Source: a virus. Taken from it: a stretch of 26,569 nt of DNA. Made by a program: the position numbers and the translations under genes. The notes under the pieces were generated by a model. It searched no databases. It had not been told where the DNA came from and saw only the letters and a list, made by a program, of their open reading frames with translations. Where the stretch lies: positions 1 to 26,569 of IMG/VR virus record IMGVR_UViG_3300025132_000238; one strand, given 5' to 3'. Of the stretch, positions 13,024 through 20,472 are shown one piece after another. The number at the start of each line of letters is the position of its first letter. Positions within the stretch are counted from its first letter, which is position 1.

Positions 13024-13572
13024 GTGGTTCAAAAGTACATACGCGAAAACTATGACGCAATTATTGAGATTGCTAAGGTAATAACGCAAGCACGCTACCC
13101 TGACTTTGAAGACTTAGCTCACGAAGTTATTATTGCCGTCTTAACGGCTAACCGCGAAAAGATGAACGCTATAGTTGCAAAGAATCAGATGCGGTTTTGG
13201 ATCATACGACTTTGCGTTAACAATTACAGAAGCACCACAAGTCGCTACCACTACAAATACAGGAAGCCATCAGAACGACACAGGCAAGCGGCCGAACATT
13301 TGCGACACCTTCACAAGTTGGACGAGATAGACCAAAAGAAGTGGAACGAAGTATTGCTTAAATTTATAGACGAAAAGCTTGAAGACGTCGAATGGTTTGA
13401 AAAAAACTGCTTTGCTATATACTACGGCGACAAGCACTCGCTTAACTCATTAGCAAAAGAAACGGGAATAAGTCGCAACACTTTGTACCGTGCAATCCGC
13501 GACGTCAGAACATACATACAAAATGAAAAAGAAAAGCAAGGGCTTAGGCGACACTATACAAAAAGTAACTAA
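13024..13572 (+). CDS. Sigma-factor-like protein
   Basis: A 182-residue basic protein with a GTG start at 13024 preceded by GAG; no ATG is available before the conserved region. Residues 26-40 (PDFEDLAHEVIIAVL) resemble sigma region 2.2, the core-polymerase contact. Residues 58-80 (FWIIRLCVNNYRSTTSRYHY) resemble regions 2.3-2.4. Residues 139-165 (SLNSLAKETGISRNTLYRAI) are a helix-turn-helix like region 4. Length and the two-domain layout match ECF-type sigma factors, and phage-coded copies occur in Bacteroidetes phages. It sits before the packaging and late genes, so late-gene activation is the natural hypothesis. It could also act as an anti-host or regulatory DNA-binding protein. Confidence 0.65.
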   Translation: MVQKYIRENYDAIIEIAKVITQARYPDFEDLAHEVIIAVLTANREKMNAIVAKNQMRFWIIRLCVNNYRSTTSRYHYKYRKPSERHRQAAEHLRHLHKLDEIDQKKWNEVLLKFIDEKLEDVEWFEKNCFAIYYGDKHSLNSLAKETGISRNTLYRAIRDVRTYIQNEKEKQGLRRHYTKSN

Positions 13573-13918
13573 GGCAACAGGCGTAGAAAAAGTCGTGAAG
13601 AAATTCTTCGGCGACGATTGCGGTTGTAACGAACGCCGCGAGCGACTCAACAAAATGTTCCCTTATCGCGACATTGAACAAATGACGTCAGAGCAGATGA
13701 CGTTTTTCAAAGACGTACTACAACCGGCCTACCGTTCCGGACAGAACTTAGGCAAACAAAACGCAAAAGGGTTTTATCAGCTCTACGAGGAGGTCTTTAA
13801 AAAGAAAATGAAGCAGACGTCTTGTGCGTCTTGCAATAAGAATATGTATATTGAATTATTGAAGGTCTACGAATCTTCATGCGAAACAGAATCAGATGGC
13901 ACACAGACAAGCAAATAA
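13523..13918 (+). CDS. Cysteine-containing protein of unknown function
   Basis: A 131-residue protein. The ATG at 13523, 50 bases before the end of the sigma-like gene and preceded by ATACAAA, fits better than an in-frame start at 13490. The N-terminus is lysine-rich (MKKKSKGLGDTIQKVTKATG), followed by GDDCGCNERRERLN and a C-terminal SCASCNKN pair. Two close Cys pairs could form a zinc site. I recall similar proteins beginning KGLGDTI-KVTKATGIKKVV in Bacteroidetes phages, always of unknown role. The position before the packaging genes suggests a late or virion-associated function, but nothing proves it. Confidence 0.65.
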   Translation: MKKKSKGLGDTIQKVTKATGVEKVVKKFFGDDCGCNERRERLNKMFPYRDIEQMTSEQMTFFKDVLQPAYRSGQNLGKQNAKGFYQLYEEVFKKKMKQTSCASCNKNMYIELLKVYESSCETESDGTQTSK

Positions 13919-14147
13919 GAACATAAACACAAGCGACGACTTCTTGTTAATCTCAAGACACAAGAACGTCATCAAGATACAGTCGCACAACAACGACTCC
14001 CCGAATATCATATTAGACTTAGCCGTAGCAAACAAGCCCTTCTTGGAATTGCTTAGGGCTGTTTTAAAATCAGTAGATGAACATCAAGAAAACCAAAAGA
14101 CCGATAGGCCAACTCCAGACGGATCCGCACAACCCGCGAAGCCTTAA
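13896..14147 (+). CDS. Small protein of unknown function
   Basis: An 83-residue protein that starts 23 bases before the previous stop and overlaps the next gene by 71 bases in another frame. Residues 14-60 look folded (DDFLLISRHKNVIKIQSHNN, then LDLAVANKPFLELLRAVLKS), with beta strands followed by a helix. The C-terminal 25 residues, which fall in the overlap, are polar and disordered. That is what is expected if the overlap is tolerated. No family was recognised. Confidence 0.55.
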   Translation: MAHRQANKNINTSDDFLLISRHKNVIKIQSHNNDSPNIILDLAVANKPFLELLRAVLKSVDEHQENQKTDRPTPDGSAQPAKP

Positions 14148-15555
14148 CAAGGAGAAGTACAAGAAGCTGAAATCCTCGATTGAGGCATTTCCTGAAATGT
14201 TATCTGTTCGCCCTTTAGTGGTAGCGGACGGTTATGTGGTGGGCGGTAATATGCGACTACTTGCCCTTAAAGAATTAGGCTACCGAGAGGTTGACGTTAT
14301 AGACGTTAGCGATTGGACGAAAGCACAGCGCGACGAGTTTATGATTAAAGACAACCTAAGCTACGGCGATTGGGATTGGGACTTGCTTGCTAATGAGTGG
14401 GACGCGATGGATCTTGAAGCATGGGGACTTGACGTTTGGACTGACGACGTAGACGTTGCACCGGGGCTGACAGATAAAGACGAACTACCCGACAAAGCGG
14501 GAATCGAACTCAAGACACAGCCCGGCGACATTTGGCAACTGGGCAACCACCGCATCATGTGTGGCGATTGCACCAAGCCGGAAAACTTAGCGAAGTTATT
14601 CGACGGCGAAAAGGCCGACCTTATTCACGCCGACCCACCTTACGGAATGGGTAAGCAAAAGGACGGTGTGCAGAACGACAACCTATACCGCGAAAAATTA
14701 GACGCCTTCCAAATGGATTGGTGGAAGACTTGCCGCGCCTTTACAATAGACAAAGGAAGTGCCTACATTTGGGGCAACGCACCGGACTTGTGGAGGCTAT
14801 GGTATAAAGGTGGACTCCAAGACTTTGAGCAATACGACCTACGCAATGAGATAGTTTGGGACAAGAAAAATGTACCAGGCATGAAGTCCGAACTAATGCA
14901 CCAGTACCCGGAAGCGTCAGAGCGTTGTTTATACTTTCAATTTGGCCAACAGTTTATAGGCAACATAAACGCCGCAGACTTTCCCGACGAATTTAGACCG
15001 CTTTTAGACTTTCAGCAAAAGGAACTTGAACGCGCAGGCATAGGCAAAAAAGAAGTCGAAAGAATAACCGGCGTGCAAATGTTCAGCCATTGGTTCACGG
15101 AGTCGCAGTTTCAGATTATAGGAGAGAAGCACTACAAGAAACTACAAGAAAAAACTACGGCATTCGTTAAACCTTGGTCAAACCTTAAAGAACAATGGGA
15201 CGAAATAAAGGGAGTAAAGTCCGGAATTATTAGAGGCAAGTTAAAAGGAATGCGCTCATACTTTGATAACGCCCATGACATCATGCGCGACGTTTGGGAG
15301 TTTGACAGGGTACACGGCGACGAACGACACAACCACGCAACACCAAAGCCGGTGGATATGATGGAGCGTTGTATAAAGTCAAGCTGTCCTGTAGGGGGCA
15401 TAGTCCTTGAGCCGTTCCTTGGTTCGGGTTCTACACTTATTGGCGCAGAAGCCACAGGCCGTTCTTGCTATGGTTTAGAACTAAGTCCGGAATATATAGA
15501 CACAGTAGTCAATCGTTGGGAAAAGTACACCGGAAGACAAGCCTTTAAGATATGA
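14077..15555 (+). CDS. ParB-domain / DNA methyltransferase fusion
   Basis: A 492-residue protein. Residues 8-95 form a ParB/sulfiredoxin-like domain (IGQLQTDPHNPRSLNKEKY, VVGGNMRLLALKELGY), in which the GGNMR motif is the nucleotide-binding box. Residues 160-492 are an N6_N4-type DNA methyltransferase with DPPYGMG from 186 and EPFLGSGST at 445-453. Between them lies an insertion at about 250-400 that probably recognises the target. ParB-methyltransferase fusions are common directly upstream of phage terminases. They probably modify phage DNA to evade restriction, or link modification to packaging. The start keeps the canonical ParB beginning despite a 71-base overlap. The stop overlaps the small terminase start (ATGA). 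Confidence 0.9.
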   Translation: MNIKKTKRPIGQLQTDPHNPRSLNKEKYKKLKSSIEAFPEMLSVRPLVVADGYVVGGNMRLLALKELGYREVDVIDVSDWTKAQRDEFMIKDNLSYGDWDWDLLANEWDAMDLEAWGLDVWTDDVDVAPGLTDKDELPDKAGIELKTQPGDIWQLGNHRIMCGDCTKPENLAKLFDGEKADLIHADPPYGMGKQKDGVQNDNLYREKLDAFQMDWWKTCRAFTIDKGSAYIWGNAPDLWRLWYKGGLQDFEQYDLRNEIVWDKKNVPGMKSELMHQYPEASERCLYFQFGQQFIGNINAADFPDEFRPLLDFQQKELERAGIGKKEVERITGVQMFSHWFTESQFQIIGEKHYKKLQEKTTAFVKPWSNLKEQWDEIKGVKSGIIRGKLKGMRSYFDNAHDIMRDVWEFDRVHGDERHNHATPKPVDMMERCIKSSCPVGGIVLEPFLGSGSTLIGAEATGRSCYGLELSPEYIDTVVNRWEKYTGRQAFKI

Positions 15556-15914
15556 GCAAGTTCAAACACCCCGACATACAGAAGTTACAAATGGCACACA
15601 ATAAAAAAGAATTTTTAGAAGCTTTGGAGCGATCACTTGGAGTAGTTACTACCGCGGCCAAAACTTGCAACATATCAAGACGCACGCACTACCGTTGGTT
15701 AGAAGAAGACGAAGATTACAAAGATGCGGTCAAGGACATACAAGAAAGCGCGATAGACTTCGCCGAAAGTTCACTACATCAGCAAATTAAAGAGAAGATA
15801 CCAAGTAGCACCATCTTTTATCTAAAGACTAAAGGCAAGCATCGCGGATATGTAGAGAAGCAAGAAATAGAAGTAAACGAACCCAAGCCGTTCAAATGGT
15901 TCGATGACGAGTAA
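15552..15914 (+). CDS. terS: Terminase small subunit
   Basis: A 120-residue helical protein with a helix-turn-helix at residues 30-50 (GVVTTAAKTCNISRRTHYRW), a DNA-recognition domain of the small-terminase type (phBC6A51-like). Residues 55-95 are a helical oligomerisation region (VKDIQESAIDFAESSLHQQI). The stretch SSTIFYLKTKGKHRGY (85-100) is a strong family feature. It recognises phage DNA and feeds it to the large subunit. It overlaps the methyltransferase by four bases and the large subunit by eleven. Confidence 0.9.
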   Translation: MSKFKHPDIQKLQMAHNKKEFLEALERSLGVVTTAAKTCNISRRTHYRWLEEDEDYKDAVKDIQESAIDFAESSLHQQIKEKIPSSTIFYLKTKGKHRGYVEKQEIEVNEPKPFKWFDDE

Positions 15915-17064
15915 ACAGCCGTCGACATATTACCACGTTAAAAAGTCCAAGGCTAAGATTCAAGTACACCAAGGCGGCACAAGATCGGGCAAGACGTACT
16001 CAATCTGTCAGAGCCTTATTGAACTATGCTACAAAAACAGAAGTGCCGGCACGGTCATAACAATAGTCCGCAAGACATTTCCTGCGCTTAGGTCGTCAGT
16101 AATGCGCGACTTCTTTGACATACTCACACAAGGCGGACACTACAAAGAAGAATACCACAACAAGAGCCAAGCGACTTACACACTATTTGGCAACCTCATC
16201 GAGTTTATATCAGCCGATATGCCCGCGAAATTGAGGGGACGTAAGCGTCATATTCTATATATTAACGAGGCCAACGAACTAAGCCTCGAAGACTGGCGAC
16301 AGCTTATCCTTAGAACAACAGATAAAACCCTGCTCGACTTTAACCCGTCTGACCAATACCATTGGATATACGACCACGTATTAGAGCGCGACGACGTAGA
16401 CTTCTTTAAGACTACATACAAAGACAACCCCTTCCTTGAGCAGTCGGTTGTTGAAGAGATTGAGAGGTTTAAAGAAACGGACGCTAACTACTGGCGTATC
16501 TATGGTCTTGGCGAGCGCGGAGTTAATACAGCCGCAGTCTTCCCACAATGGCTTTTAGCGGACGATATACCGACGAACGCGAAGTTAGTGGCGTATGGCA
16601 TGGACTGGGGCTTTACAAACGATCCTACGGCCTTAGTTTCGGTTTGGCGTGTTGACTACTCGTTATACATTAAAGAACACCTATACAAGACAGGCATGAC
16701 TAACCACGATATAAGCAAAGAACTAACGGCACTAAACTTAGACCGCACACCGATAATTTGCGATAGTGCCGAACCGAAGTCAATCGAAGAACTACACCGC
16801 TTCGGGCATAACGTGAAGCCATCTAAGAAAGGCCCTGACAGTATTCGTCTTGGCATTGACATAATGAAACGCCACAAGCTATATATACTTGCAGACTCAC
16901 TTAACGCACAGAAAGAATTTAGGAACTATCAATGGGAGGTAGACCGTAACGGAACACAGCTCTCTAAACCCAAAGACCAAAACAACCACATCGTCGACGC
17001 CGTGAGGTACGTTTGCATTAACCGCATAGGCGCACCTTATTCAGGCAAATATTACATATCATAA
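15904..17064 (+). CDS. terL: Terminase large subunit
   Basis: A 386-residue packaging motor of the Terminase_3 type. The ATPase has Walker A GGTRSGKT (24-31), Walker B HILYINEAN (116-124, with Glu122 in the catalytic position) and the coupling motif DFNPSD (145-150). The nuclease domain shows the three acidic positions of the RNase H-like fold: Asp234 (YGMDWGFTNDP), Asp287 (IICDSAEPKS) and Asp365 (NHIVDAVRYV). Length is slightly short but complete. It cuts concatemeric DNA and pumps it through the portal. Unusually, tail genes and not the portal follow it. The stop overlaps the next small gene by one base. Confidence 0.96.
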   Translation: MTSKQPSTYYHVKKSKAKIQVHQGGTRSGKTYSICQSLIELCYKNRSAGTVITIVRKTFPALRSSVMRDFFDILTQGGHYKEEYHNKSQATYTLFGNLIEFISADMPAKLRGRKRHILYINEANELSLEDWRQLILRTTDKTLLDFNPSDQYHWIYDHVLERDDVDFFKTTYKDNPFLEQSVVEEIERFKETDANYWRIYGLGERGVNTAAVFPQWLLADDIPTNAKLVAYGMDWGFTNDPTALVSVWRVDYSLYIKEHLYKTGMTNHDISKELTALNLDRTPIICDSAEPKSIEELHRFGHNVKPSKKGPDSIRLGIDIMKRHKLYILADSLNAQKEFRNYQWEVDRNGTQLSKPKDQNNHIVDAVRYVCINRIGAPYSGKYYIS

Positions 17065-17195
17065 TGAACATATCAATCTTCAAATTACACGCACAATTTA
17101 TCCCTTTTCCCACAATAACTATATCGTGGGATTTCACATTAGACATCACCTTTGCGTGGGGATTGTGGGGCATTAACATTGAAATAAAACACTAA
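17064..17195 (+). CDS. Small aromatic protein of unknown function
   Basis: A 43-residue protein starting in the stop of the large terminase (TAATG) and ending in the start of the tail chaperone (TAATG). One-base overlaps at both ends strongly argue that it is translated. It is rich in Ile, Phe and Trp with alternating polar residues (FPTITISWDFTLDITFAWGL), which suggests beta strands rather than a membrane helix. No homologous family can be named. Confidence 0.7.
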   Translation: MNISIFKLHAQFIPFPTITISWDFTLDITFAWGLWGINIEIKH

Positions 17196-17755
17196 TGCAA
17201 ATAACCGTACCCGACTCTATGGCCGATATAACGGTCAAACAATACAAAGCAATAGCAGACCTTAAAGTTGAGGAAGGAAGCACCGAATGGTTAGCGAAAT
17301 CCATTGGTATCTTTTGCAACCTTACGCCGGCCTTAGTAGCCAAGCTTACAGTTGCAGAACTTGAAAGGATAAGCAAAATAGTGCAACGTATTAACGATCC
17401 TGAGGAGAACAACCAAGAACTTGTAAAGAAGATTGACTACAAAGGGAAGCGTTATGGCTTTCACCCCAACCTTTCAAAGCTAACTGTCGGCGAGTTTGCA
17501 GACTTAGAAACATACTGCGCCGGAGGCTTCTTTGAAAACATAAACGAAATAATGGGCATACTATACCGACCTATTAAAATCGAAGGGGGGAACTTCTACT
17601 CAATAGAAGATTACACCGGCGACGTATTGCCGAACCATTGGGACGATTTACCTATGGCAGTTGTATTGGGCGCAACCAATTTTTTTTTGTCTATAGGCGT
17701 GAGCTTAACAACCGATTTAGCCAACTCTTTAGTGGAGGAGGAAAAGGAAATTTAA
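17195..17755 (+). CDS. Tail assembly chaperone, upstream frame
   Basis: A 186-residue protein ending VEEEKEI. The beginning (MQITVPDSMADITVKQYKAI) and the helical body fit tail-assembly chaperones that Bacteroidetes phages carry ahead of their tail genes, playing the role of lambda gpG. A T9 run at 17680-17688 (codons Asn162-Leu165) lies near the C-terminus. A -1 slip there enters a frame that stays open through the next gene, giving a fused product of about 243 residues, equivalent to lambda gpG-T. Both forms would chaperone the tape measure during tail assembly. The start and the following gene each overlap their neighbour by one base. Confidence 0.7.
   Translation: MQITVPDSMADITVKQYKAIADLKVEEGSTEWLAKSIGIFCNLTPALVAKLTVAELERISKIVQRINDPEENNQELVKKIDYKGKRYGFHPNLSKLTVGEFADLETYCAGGFFENINEIMGILYRPIKIEGGNFYSIEDYTGDVLPNHWDDLPMAVVLGATNFFLSIGVSLTTDLANSLVEEEKEI
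17680..17688 (+). promoter_or_regulatory. T9 slippery site, candidate -1 programmed frameshift
   Basis: Nine T in the context AAT-TTT-TTT-TTG. After a -1 slip the ribosome or polymerase product reads TTT-GTC-TAT-AGG and stays open through 17755 to the stop at 17923-17925. No clear downstream hairpin or pseudoknot was seen, so polymerase slippage on T9 is as possible as ribosomal slippage. Tail-chaperone genes of many siphoviruses use this device. Confidence 0.6.
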
Positions 17756-17925
17756 TGTCCGACAAGTGGGGGTGGTATGTTATCATCCACGCTTTGGCTG
17801 GAGGCGACGCTTTGAAAATCAAAGCCGCTACCGAAATTGAGATAGAATCGGCGTTTACATATTTAGCTTATGAACAAGACAAAAACCGACAAGGCAAGTC
17901 CCCTGACGCACAACAATACCGATGA
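17755..17925 (+). CDS. Tail assembly chaperone, downstream frame (frameshift extension)
   Basis: The frame downstream of the T9 slip. If translated alone it starts at the ATG in TAATG at 17755 and makes 56 residues. As a -1 frameshift extension it adds 79 residues from 17686 to the first 164 residues of the upstream gene. The core (MSDKWGWYVIIHALAGGDAL, then IEIESAFTYLAYEQDKN) has a Lys-Trp-Gly-Trp-Tyr motif that I recall at the same place in Bacteroidetes phages. The in-frame linker between T9 and the ATG ends SGGGKGNL, a plausible flexible joint. Role equivalent to lambda T. It overlaps the next gene by ATGA. Confidence 0.65.
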   Translation: MSDKWGWYVIIHALAGGDALKIKAATEIEIESAFTYLAYEQDKNRQGKSPDAQQYR

Positions 17926-18383
17926 AATCGTACATACAAATAACTGACCTACTCCAAACGATAACCAACGACCACCTTATGCTACAGCATTTCGTGGCCG
18001 GTCCTTTGGATCAGGTAGACATTGACAAGCTTGGACAAACGAACTACCCGTTCTTGTATTGTGAGATATTAGGCGCAAACATTGACAACGGCGTTATGAG
18101 CTACGACTTGGAGTTGTTGGTAGCTGACATGATCCAAACAGACCTAACAGACCGCAACCAAGTGTACTCCGATACGCTTCAAATGTTGCACGACGTTTTA
18201 AATCAATTCATACAATCACTCGCAACGACTAACACAACAGTAGATGACGACTACAAAGTCGAACTGCCTATAACTTGTACACCGTTTACTGTTCGGTTTG
18301 ATAACGAACTGACAGGTTGGAGTGGTTCATTAACAATAGAGGTATCGAATAAGAACAACCTTTGTATTGCACCCTTTAGTTAA
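17922..18383 (+). CDS. Tail completion / terminator-like protein
   Basis: A 153-residue alpha/beta protein (YIQITDLLQTITNDHLMLQH, FLYCEILGANIDNG, YDLELLVADMIQTDLTDRNQ, then a long helix and beta strands such as FTVRFDNELTGWSGSLTIEV). Strand-helix order and length resemble tail terminator or neck proteins that close the tail tube and join it to the head. Its place between the chaperone and the gp10-like gene supports this. The family call is by general pattern, not by a diagnostic motif. ATGA and TAATG overlaps link it to both neighbours. Confidence 0.5.
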   Translation: MKSYIQITDLLQTITNDHLMLQHFVAGPLDQVDIDKLGQTNYPFLYCEILGANIDNGVMSYDLELLVADMIQTDLTDRNQVYSDTLQMLHDVLNQFIQSLATTNTTVDDDYKVELPITCTPFTVRFDNELTGWSGSLTIEVSNKNNLCIAPFS

Positions 18384-18973
18384 TGGCTAAGTTACAATTT
18401 ACAGTCAAGGGCGTTAGCTATCCGGCAACACACACTAAGAAGGCATTAACGTTCATCGGTAAGCGATGGCGTAAGAACGCACGAACTTCGTTAAAGATGC
18501 AAGACAAGGTAAACACCGGTGCGCTTTACAATTCGATGAAGGTGTTTGTGGGTGCTAATAAACACGCGATGTATATGAATATGACTCCGAAAGTAGACTA
18601 TTGGGAGTACGTCGATAAGGGTGTGCAAGGTGCTTCCAAGAACATCTTTCGTAAACAATCAGAATCGCCGTTCAAGTTTGGAAGCGGAAGAGGAAAGCCG
18701 GGACTACGTAGCGCGATTGATCGTTGGACGGTACAGAAGAACATATCCGGAACAAGGGACGAGAAGGGTCGCTTTGTTCCTCGTCAGTCGATTGTGTTTG
18801 CGATAAGTCGCGCAATATGGCATAGGGGCTTAAAGCCTACGCTGTTTATAAGTGGCACTTGGAAGCGTCTACGAGTCAAAGCCCTTAAAATTTTAAACGA
18901 TGCTGTAACCAAAGACATCGCGGAAGTAATAAAACAATCACTACAAACAAACCCTAATCTCGAAGTAGAATGA
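18383..18973 (+). CDS. HK97 gp10-like neck protein
   Basis: A 196-residue basic protein. VNTGALYNSM (43-52) is the phage gp10-like signature, where a D/N-T-G-x-L-x-x-S helix start is common to head-tail joining proteins. YWEYVDKGVQG (73-83) fits the second conserved stretch (Y-x-x-x-V-x-x-G-V-x-G). These proteins form the ring between connector and tail tube. The C-terminal part is Arg- and Lys-rich (KRLRVKALKIL). Its length is above the usual 120-150 residues because of an insertion around 85-140. It overlaps the preceding gene by one base and the next by four. Confidence 0.65.
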   Translation: MAKLQFTVKGVSYPATHTKKALTFIGKRWRKNARTSLKMQDKVNTGALYNSMKVFVGANKHAMYMNMTPKVDYWEYVDKGVQGASKNIFRKQSESPFKFGSGRGKPGLRSAIDRWTVQKNISGTRDEKGRFVPRQSIVFAISRAIWHRGLKPTLFISGTWKRLRVKALKILNDAVTKDIAEVIKQSLQTNPNLEVE

Positions 18974-20472
18974 GTATGACAGTACAACAAAGGCCGGACA
19001 CCGCATACGTACACGGCGTATTCGAACAACTTATGTATGTTATAACAAGCACCGAGCAAGCAAGTGCGTCTAACTTTAAATTCAGATACATTGCCGACGT
19101 GTATGTTGGTGGCGTTATGGTTAGTCGCGTTAAGGTATTTCCGAACACCGCAGGTGCAGGAGTATTTAGAGTAGACAAGTTATTAGTGCCACACTTTAGC
19201 ACAACCAACGCATACCAAGACACAACCGCCGGCACAGTCGTGCAGACGAACACAATATTCAATACGGGTGGTGTTGGTGGTGCAACAACGAAAGTATTCA
19301 GCTCAAGCAACGGTGAAAGCGTGCGACAAATTGAGATGCGTTTCAAGCAAGAATACGCTTCATCAGCGACGGCAAATCCTGTTATTGATACCGTTAATAA
19401 GATAGACGGCGAATACATCAACTTGTTCATGAGCGCAGGACTAACAAGATTAAACACTTGGGACGCCGGAATTAAGTCCTACACAAGCGACAACCTTTGG
19501 ACAACGGTACACAATATGGACAGCTTCCGCGATTTGTTTTTGTCGGATCGTCAAACCGCAAATACTCAAGGGTTCACTTCAAACCTTGTCAGTTCTATTT
19601 CGCCGATTCTTGTAGAAGTTGAATACAAGCAACCCTATGTTCTTGGATTCTTTAACGATAACACTGCGCCTTTTGGTAGCACTCTAAAAAGTATCTACGT
19701 CGCGTTGTACAACTCGTCAAATGTGTTGCTCGATTCGCGGAACTTTATACCGGGAACGGATGGCGGTGTAGAAAACACATCGGTAAGTGCAGACAAAGAC
19801 AAGCTACAGTTCTTCGGATGTGGGCCGGGTAACTTTGACACTCAAACAGTCGACACGACTTTTAGGGATTTCTTTGTTAACGAACAGGTCGCATACTACG
19901 AAGTTTGCGGAGTTACCGGAACAGCTACGACACCAAGTGCAACAGGCGACCTTGTAAGCACAGTCTACCGCTTTAACATCAACACTTGCAAAAGCATATA
20001 CCAAGACGACGACTACACGAAAATGTATGTAGCTTGGCAAAATTCGCTTGGGTGTTGGGACTTCCAAACGTTCAGACTAAGGCACGACTATGCAGACACA
20101 ATAAGCCGCAAATCTTTTGACCAAGTGGCCGGCAATTGGAACACGGCTGACGCCGCACAAGACTTTGAGTATAGAGGCACACAAGGCGGAACACGAATAG
20201 CACGTGTTGACGCTACGCAAGAACTAACAGCAACTACAGACTTGCTACAAGATGCAGACGTAGCCGTTCTCGAAACTTTGATGCTATCGCCACAAGTGTT
20301 TTTAATATCAGCCGCTGATGGATTAGGCGTGACACCTATCACAGTAACGGACACAGGTTACGTGAAGAAGCGTCGCGTTAACGATCGTCAACCGTTCTTG
20401 TATCAAATCAAATTCAAATACGCAAAACAAAGGCCAACAACAAAAGGCGGAACATTTAGAGGATTGTCATAA
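18970..20472 (+). CDS. Tail structural protein of unknown fold
   Basis: A 500-residue beta-rich protein without cysteine clusters, membrane segments or enzyme motifs. The N-terminal region (FKFRYIADVYVGGVMVSRVK, then AGVFRVDKLL) and the C-terminal stretch (KRRVNDRQPFLYQIKFKYAK) are those of strand-dominated tail or baseplate proteins. It lies between the neck proteins and the giant baseplate-like gene, overlapping the first by four and the second by one base, and its expression should match both. Candidates are a baseplate hub, distal-tail-type protein or upper fibre. No specific family is claimed. Confidence 0.55.
   Translation: MSMTVQQRPDTAYVHGVFEQLMYVITSTEQASASNFKFRYIADVYVGGVMVSRVKVFPNTAGAGVFRVDKLLVPHFSTTNAYQDTTAGTVVQTNTIFNTGGVGGATTKVFSSSNGESVRQIEMRFKQEYASSATANPVIDTVNKIDGEYINLFMSAGLTRLNTWDAGIKSYTSDNLWTTVHNMDSFRDLFLSDRQTANTQGFTSNLVSSISPILVEVEYKQPYVLGFFNDNTAPFGSTLKSIYVALYNSSNVLLDSRNFIPGTDGGVENTSVSADKDKLQFFGCGPGNFDTQTVDTTFRDFFVNEQVAYYEVCGVTGTATTPSATGDLVSTVYRFNINTCKSIYQDDDYTKMYVAWQNSLGCWDFQTFRLRHDYADTISRKSFDQVAGNWNTADAAQDFEYRGTQGGTRIARVDATQELTATTDLLQDADVAVLETLMLSPQVFLISAADGLGVTPITVTDTGYVKKRRVNDRQPFLYQIKFKYAKQRPTTKGGTFRGLS

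Noticed and set aside
17108-17131. Hairpin TCCCAC/GTGGGA after the large terminase gene
   Set aside because: No T tract follows, it lies inside a convincing small gene, and a terminator there would cut the coupled late operon.
18954-19457. 167-residue reading frame on the minus strand in the tail region
   Set aside because: It overlaps two coupled plus-strand genes, has no neighbouring minus-strand gene and no promoter.
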